This document shows, piece by piece, positions 6,954 through 12,019 of a stretch of DNA of 12,019 nt. Positions within the stretch are counted from its first letter, which is position 1, and each line of letters starts with the position of its first letter. Where the stretch lies: NCBI GenBank assembly GCA_015679605.1, contig JAAAVE010000915.1:1-12019 (forward strand), given 5' to 3'. The stretch comes from Podila epigama (Eukaryota > Mortierellomycota > Mortierellomycetes > Mortierellales > Mortierellaceae). The position numbers were made by a program, and so were the translations under genes. The notes under the pieces were generated by a model. That model was not told where the DNA came from, ran no database searches, and saw only the letters and a list, made by a program, of their open reading frames with translations.

Positions 6954-7826
6954 TGAGTGCTAGATTCGATTGTGAATGAATGAATGAATGAATGAATGAC
7001 GGAGGAGGGTGTGTAATGAGCTGTAGCACAATTGAAGAAGGGCCGGGTGAGGCAGGCAGTGGGCGAAGCAGTGCGGTAGAAGGTGTTACAGGTGTTGATG
7101 GAAGAAGCGAGCAAAAAGAATGAACAGGAAGAACAGGAAGAAAGAAAGAAGAAAGAAGAAGAAGAAGAGATGTAAATGATGAAGAAGAAGAAAAGACATT
7201 TTTTCTCCACAGTGACATCAACTTCAGTCACTCACTCACAGATTCACAGACAAAATGGTCTCCCCCCCTTTTTTCTTTCTTCGCTGTTTGTTCGCTCGTT
7301 CGTTGAGTGAGTCGAAGTTGGATGGATGGCAACTGATAGGGCAAAACGAGCGGGGTGAGGGAAATATTTTTTTTTTTTTTTGGTTTTGTTTTTTTTTTTT
7401 TGGTTTTGTTTGTTTGTTTTGTTTTTCAATGCTGTCATCTGTCGTGTCTCTCTGTCCTTTCTTTCTTTCTTTCAACCTTGTTTATTTTGCCGCTCGGGCA
7501 CAGGCACATTACAGACATGAACAATGGTTAAACAGTGAGCAGGACAAAAGGTCAGAGGTCACAACACACAGTCTCACCCTCACTCACACTGCCAACACTC
7601 TCTCACACATTCACATTGCAAGCAAAGGGCTCTCGCATAAACAACTTTCTTTTAATTTCCTCAGCAAACTGTCATCTGAATATTTTTGTTCAGCCAAATT
7701 GGTACAACCATCCTTTCTTTTTGGCTTCCCACTCGAACCCAAAAAAAAAATATCTTCCATCCATCCACCTTTATTTTCCCGTTTGTACATTTTCCTTGGA
7801 GGACCCAGAGCGCAAGTCGCAGCTCG

Positions 7827-7854
7827 TTTGTCTTGTCTTGTCTTGTCTTGTCTT
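7827..7854 (+). repeat. (TTGTC) pentanucleotide repeat
   Basis: Five tandem TTGTC units plus a partial one, in the spacer upstream of the arrestin gene. Confidence 0.9.
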
Positions 7855-8061
7855 CTTTTCATACATCGTCGCAGTTTGCATTCGTACCACAAGGCAAAAA
7901 GTACCCTGTCTTCATCGATTGTGGTAAAATGTGTCCGCAGTGATTTGAATTGGTGCATAATCGTACCAACAAGAAAAAAAAAAAGCAGAATGAACAGAGA
8001 TGATCCTCTTGATTATCACCCATCCCCATCCTGTTCCATTTTGACATGACAGAGTGAGAAG

Positions 8062-8083
8062 AAAAAAAAAAAAAAAAAAAAAA
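8062..8083 (+). repeat. A22 homopolymer tract
   Basis: Uninterrupted run of 22 A; one of several long A/T homopolymers in this spacer. Confidence 0.85.
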
Positions 8084-8182
8084 GTGGTATCGGCCCTCTG
8101 ACTTTTGTCCAAGCATGAAAAAAAAGGGTCTCTGGGTGTGGTCGGAGATACAACAGCCCGTTTCTTCTACGCCCAAAATTCT

Positions 8183-8209
8183 TGTGTCTGTGTCTGTGTC
8201 TGTGTCTGT
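8183..8209 (+). repeat. (TGTGTC) hexanucleotide repeat
   Basis: Four perfect TGTGTC units plus a partial one, followed by more TGTCTG/TGTGTG-rich sequence to about 8243. Confidence 0.9.
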
Positions 8210-8665
8210 TGCGTCAGACTGTCTGTCTGTGTGTGGGTGTGTGTCGCATGGCGGGTCGGAGTCGAGAACTGGACTCGCAACTGAAGAAAAAATGGAGAGT
8301 TGGTCCACGGGCAACGACAATGTTGACCAAAAAAAAAATCTCCTCATGCCAGCTGCAAAAAGATATAGAAAGCAAAGAAGATTGGAAGTAGAAAAGGCAT
8401 TATATTGGCATGTATGCAGGTGGAGGTCTGTGTGCTGTGAGTGAATCAAACATAACAACGAGAATCAACAGTAGGATCAGCAACAACAACAATAATAATA
8501 ATATCAACAACAATAAGTGTCAACAACACAATGGAAAAGACACAAGAAAACAAAAAGAAATAAAAGAAGTGTGGGGAAAGAAGAATGGATCGGATCCTCC
8601 ATGGCATGAACACCATAACAGGGGGGCATATGTGAGCAGGCGGGTGAGCTTAATTTGGTCAGGGG

Positions 8666-8691
8666 AAAAAAAAAAAAAAAAAAAAAAAAAA
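8666..8691 (+). repeat. A26 homopolymer tract
   Basis: Uninterrupted run of 26 A, the longest homopolymer in the window. Confidence 0.85.
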
Positions 8692-9394
8692 GAGGGGTGG
8701 TGTGGTGTCCATTCCTGCATGTTGACCCTTTTGCCATTGACCTTTTCATTCTTGAATAATATCTTGATCTCTGAGCTATTGTTCCACAACCATGCCTATG
8801 CCTCATGAGAGCCTTTTTTTTGCTCTTCTCTTCAAACCTCTGGTTCTCTTGCATTGGATGAAAAAAGTAGTTTTCGAATATTCACGATTATCTGCCACCC
8901 ATAAAAGTTATATCTCTCAATGCATCTGATACATGCCACCATATCTATGATCTACACATTTTACATGTTATCTCTTTAAACCGTCATGGAATTGTTGGTT
9001 ACACTCAACCACCTAAAAAGAAAACGCAGATGGAACACGATAAGGCATCCTTGGTTCAGACAGTTGTGGCAACAAGTCTTCATTTTCAAGCCCCTATCCT
9101 TATACCATTGCACTTCTACGACTTGAAAAATAGTTGTCACCATTTACGGACAGACGCGTGTATATTTCCATACTTGACTTTGCAGAACTACTGGGGTGAC
9201 TATCAAAATCAATGGTATTTATACGGGGCCAAAGAAAATGATCAATGATGTGGTATCAAGTGTGAAATGGTAAAGTGGTATTATTACATGTGCTGTGTGC
9301 TGGATGGTAACTAATGCAATGTTCAAAAGTGTACAAAAAAGTGCTTGCTATGAGATGCATAAATAAAATAAATATACAAATGTAACCTCTCCTC

Positions 9395-11377
9395 TTAGTC
9401 CTTCTTCTCTTCATCCACCACTGTGGGAGCAATCGAACTTCTCGAACTTAGCGATGTAGCCGCCTCGCCCTTGGCCTCAGAGATAATCTCGCTCACATCG
9501 AGTGCCTCAACATCCGTTGGGAGGCCATTAGGTGATGTCTTCTCGGACGAAACCTCACCAGCAAACTCGACTGGGTCACGGTTGGAAGCAATGATAAGAG
9601 TCAAGACCATGCCTACAGCTCCAATCACGGCATACGTGTAAAAGGCTGCACTGTATCCTGGCATCAGTGCCGCACCCTCGGCACCATGTGGGATACGTGA
9701 CTCGGCCATGATGTTGGCCAAAGCCAATCCGATGGGTCCACCAATCTGCATGGCAACGTTGAAGACGGCACCGACGACACCTTGGTCCTCGTCCTTGGCA
9801 TCGGCAACGGCATTGACCTGGCAACACATCCAAGTGGGCGAGAGACCCAGGCAATTGACGATGAAAGCTGGAAAGGCGATTTGCCAGTAGGTGTATTTAG
9901 GGCTCATTTGGGCAAAGATGACGGCCGAGCCGATGATGAGGATCCAGCCAATGGCCATGATGAACTTTGTGCGCATGTACTTGAACAGCCGAGTGACAGT
10001 GTACAGACCAACAACGAGTCCAGCGCCATGGACGAGATAGGTCAAGGCGGTGTTGATGGGAGTGTACTTCAAGACGTTCTGGGATGAGAGCGACGTGTAA
10101 AAGATCATGGTGTTATACGAAGCCGTGACACAGATGATGACAACGACCGAGGAGGCAAAGCGGCGCGAGCGCCAGATGCGGAAGGGCATGATGGGGTACT
10201 CGACTCGGAGCTCCCAAAAGACAAAGGCAACAAGGAGGGCGAGGCCAACAATGAAAGGGGCCAGAGTCTTAGCCGAGCCCCAGCCATCTGATGTTGACTC
10301 GCTCAAATAAAAGACGACTGCGACGATGCCCAGCATGAACAGGGCGACACCGAGATAGTCGATACGACGGTCAGCCGAGGCAGGGTTATCATTGGCCTTG
10401 GAAATGACAAAGAAACCAGCGATAGAGAGCGTCAGCGAGATGATGGCAGTGATAAAGAAGATCCAGTACCAACCGATGGTAGCATCAAAGATGCCGCCCA
10501 GAAGCACACCAATGGTTTGTCTGTTAAATGTACATGTATTTTCAAAGAGAGTCGCGTAAGGGGAAAAGATAGGAAAGGTCAAGAAACTGTTCAAGCCATC
10601 ATTCACATTGTTACAGGACAACGAAAACTCTTTGTCAGTACACACATACCCAGTGCATGCAGCAGCACCAAACATGGAGAGGGCAAATGTGCGTTCTGGG
10701 CCGAGAGGGTAGGTAGTCGTGAGAAGTGCCAAGGCAGAAGGAATAGTGAAACCGGCACCGGAGCCTTGGATAGCGCGGGCAACGGACATGAAGACGGGAT
10801 TGCGAGCGAAACCGCACACCAACGACCAGATGGCAAACCAGGAAGTGCCAATCAAAAAGATGCGGCGATGGCCAAAGAGATCACCCTGATGGATGCAAAG
10901 ATAATTGAACGGATGCGCGGAGAAAGGGGGCGTTAGGATTAAAAGACAATTTGAGGGAAATGGTATGAAGATCAACACTGCACTGAATAGATACTTACCA
11001 TTCGACCACCGACCAAAAGGACGGCCGAGAATGTGAGGGCATAACTACTGATGACCCTGTTGATGAACAAAAGAACAAGCCATATCCACAAGGACCACAA
11101 AGATGGGTTAGAATGCGATTGAAATACATGGACTCACTGTTCTTCATGAAGGGCACCAACTAGATGACGCGTACCATTGTAATTGATTTGGTTGATATCC
11201 AACATCCCTCAGGATCGAGGGCAGGGCAATGGTGACAGAGGCAATGTTGATGATGTCCAACATTTGGGCGAGACAAATGAGGAATAGGAGTACACCTTTC
11301 TTCTCGTCTAACTGTTTGTACCATGGCTGTTGTGCTTTGCCTCCGGCAGTATCTGTGGGTACTTCTACGTCGGACAT
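9395..11377 (-). CDS. MFS transporter, DHA2-type drug:H+ antiporter, 14 TM, 540 aa
   Basis: Four minus-strand exons: 11175-11377, 10999-11056, 10650-10885 and 9395-10520. Together they make 541 codons including TAA 9395-9397. Introns are 118, 113 and 129 nt, with donors GTACGC, GTAAGT and GTATGT, acceptors CAG, and CTAAC branch sites in the first two. ATG 11375-11377 has A at -3. I count 14 hydrophobic segments from about residue 29 to 500, the DHA2 (QacA/EmrB, fungal Atr1-like) count. Motif A is GGRMGDLFGHRRIF at 84-97. Motif B in TM4 is RAIQGSG at 124-130. Motif C in TM5 is GQTIGVLLGG at 166-175, with Val where the classical motif has Pro. The hydrophilic C-terminus (about 500-540) is acidic and Ser-rich. 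Members sit in the plasma or vacuolar membrane and export drugs, amino acids or other small molecules using the proton gradient. The substrate cannot be told from the sequence. Confidence 0.92.
10521..10649 (-). other. MFS intron 3, 129 nt, open in frame
   Basis: Donor GTATGT starts at 10649 and acceptor TAACAG ends at 10521. The exon junction rebuilds a Gly codon (GG|A) inside motif C. The intron length is a multiple of three and it has no stop in the coding frame. The sequence between (43 codons) is hydrophilic, lacks MFS homology and would break TM5. Confidence 0.85.
10886..10998 (-). other. MFS intron 2, 113 nt
   Basis: Donor GTAAGT after the Met of GGRM, branch site CTAAC, acceptor CAG before GGT-GAT (GD). 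Phase 0. Splicing restores motif A across the junction. Confidence 0.9.
11057..11174 (-). other. MFS intron 1, 118 nt
   Basis: Donor GTACGC, branch site CTAAC, acceptor CAACAG. The junction forms TGG (Trp) in the QLQW-VISSYA segment at the start of TM2, a conserved stretch in this family. Confidence 0.88.
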
Positions 11378-12019
11378 GTTTGAGATATAGGTATATGAAT
11401 TATGATGCGTGGAACAACTCGTTGTCCTTTTGTTTATGTCTAGGAGACGGTTGCTGTCCTTTTTTAATGATTAGGAGATTGTTTTGATGATGATATTACA
11501 AGAAAGAAAGAAAGAAAGAAAGAAAGAAGAGTGAAAAGGCTGTCGAGATCAAGAAGGGTAATGCTGCTTTTCGTTTCCTTTTTATACTTTTTTTTTGTTG
11601 CCAGCATGGGAGACGTTCACCTCACAGGAAAGAAGGGAAGAGGTGGTCGAGGACACTAGTGCATATTTTCTGTTTGCTGGAGGATTACAAATGAAAAAGA
11701 ATGGCCTCGGAGAGGGAAAATGGCGTCTTCATGGGGGACGGAAGAAGAGGAGGAAGGGGATTGTTCTCTTGACGTGGTTCACATCAAAGGAGATCTTCAG
11801 GGAGGGAGTTAATATCGCAATTGTAATAAACTTTCATCCATAGTCCAGACTCTGCGGCAAGTAGGCTTGCGTGAGCGGTATTGTGCATAGTCCTGTACCA
11901 CAAAGCATGATGAGCTTATCTGTCTTGGTAACATGCGGGTCTGTTGGACATACGTTTTAGACCTTGTGGCCTGGGCGCAACAGGTTTAGTGCGGCCGATG
12001 TTTGGCTTGCTTCTTTTTT
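11378..12019. other. upstream region of the MFS gene, no gene recognised
   Basis: The first part should hold the MFS promoter and leader. A (GAAA)n tract lies at 11501-11528. A plus-strand open frame at 11595-11843 is rich in Lys, Arg and Gly from purine-rich DNA and shows no domain, so it is not called. From about 11840 the composition becomes more G/C-balanced, with a GCAAG-TAGG-CTTGC hairpin near 11860 and a run of at least six T at the window edge. I recognise no known RNA family there. Confidence 0.5.
11501..11528 (+). repeat. (AGAA) tetranucleotide repeat
   Basis: Seven perfect AGAA units about 125 bp upstream of the MFS start codon. Confidence 0.9.

Larger units (their letters stand above)
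6954..9394. other. 2.4-kb microsatellite-rich intergenic region
   Basis: This lies upstream of the arrestin gene and downstream of the MFS gene, both on the minus strand. It should therefore hold the arrestin promoter and leader. It contains many simple repeats: (TGAA)n at 6973-6999, GAA-rich DNA at 7135-7195, T15 and T13 at 7367-7401, (TTTC)n at 7457-7473, (TTGTC)5 at 7827-7854, A22 at 8062-8083, (TGTGTC)4 at 8183-8209, (AAC)n(AAT)n at 8481-8503 and A26 at 8666-8691. Open frames here, such as 7255-8049 (+) and 7859-8458 (-), owe their length to these tracts (Phe-, Ser-, Lys-rich runs) and show no domain, so I do not call them genes. From 8860 on the DNA is ordinary A/T-rich sequence. A non-coding RNA or long 5' UTR is possible, but nothing supports one. 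Confidence 0.6.

Noticed and set aside
7550-7563. AGGTCAGAGGTCA direct repeat like a nuclear-receptor DR1 site
   Set aside because: Fungi lack classical nuclear receptors, so the match is most likely chance.
7255-8049. 264-codon plus-strand open frame in the long spacer
   Set aside because: It is made of translated T tracts, TTGTC repeats and low-complexity DNA, giving Phe-, Ser- and Leu-rich runs; no domain, no conserved motif and no codon pattern like the real genes.
7859-8458. 199-codon minus-strand open frame
   Set aside because: It crosses A22 and TGTGTC repeats that appear as Phe and Asp-Thr runs, and it overlaps other equally long frames; composition only.
8410-8854. Overlapping open frames on both strands near the A26 tract
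   Set aside because: They depend on the A26 and AAC/AAT repeats and show no recognisable protein features.
9030-9248. 72-codon plus-strand open frame downstream of the MFS gene
   Set aside because: Short, no motif, no splice partner seen; length is within chance for A/T-rich spacer DNA.
11595-11843. 82-codon plus-strand open frame upstream of the MFS gene
   Set aside because: Purine-rich simple sequence gives Lys/Arg/Gly/Glu content; no domain or homologue that I recognise.
11907-11913. ATGATGA resembling a C/D snoRNA C box
   Set aside because: No CTGA D box follows within a suitable distance and no terminal stem is evident.

Overview
The window looks like nuclear DNA of a filamentous fungus. 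The protein-coding genes have short spliceosomal introns (47 to 129 nt) with GTAAGT- or GTATGT-like donors. Branch sites of the CTAAC type are visible in several of them. The tRNA-Phe gene is of eukaryotic form, and the protein families (SPOP-type BTB proteins in a local cluster, an alpha-arrestin with PY motifs, a 14-TM DHA2 transporter) are typical of fungi. The many simple-sequence tracts and the BTB gene cluster would suit an early-diverging fungus of the Mucoromycota/Mortierella kind. That placement is inference from general knowledge and was not tested.

Layout. Positions 1-3303 hold a cluster of three related BTB/POZ genes. The first is the 3' end of a (+) copy broken by an in-frame TAG (1-410). 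The second is an intact two-exon (-) gene of 348 codons (598-1736). The third is a two-exon (+) gene (2176-3303) that is a closer relative of the broken copy and carries a one-base frameshift in exon 1. The second and third genes are divergent across a 439-bp spacer. Positions 3304-4816 are non-coding and hold a 473-bp two-level minisatellite, two inverted-repeat structures and a 21-base A tract. A tRNA-Phe(GAA) gene lies at 4817-4889 (-). A single-exon alpha-arrestin gene lies at 5184-6953 (-). Positions 6954-9394 are about 2.4 kb rich in microsatellites with no convincing gene. A four-exon MFS transporter of the DHA2 drug:H+ antiporter type lies at 9395-11377 (-). Positions 11378-12019 are its upstream region and hold nothing recognised.

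How the parts relate. The BTB proteins are probably substrate-recruiting adaptors for Cul3-type ubiquitin ligases. The arrestin is probably an adaptor that brings a Rsp5/NEDD4 ubiquitin ligase to plasma-membrane transporters. The MFS protein is a membrane transporter of the broad kind such adaptors act on. Nothing in the sequence shows a functional link between these neighbours, and eukaryotic gene adjacency is weak evidence. No clear novel multi-gene system is visible. The most notable signals are the birth-and-death state of the BTB cluster (nonsense, frameshift, and a patch of perfect identity suggesting gene conversion) and the two-level minisatellite.
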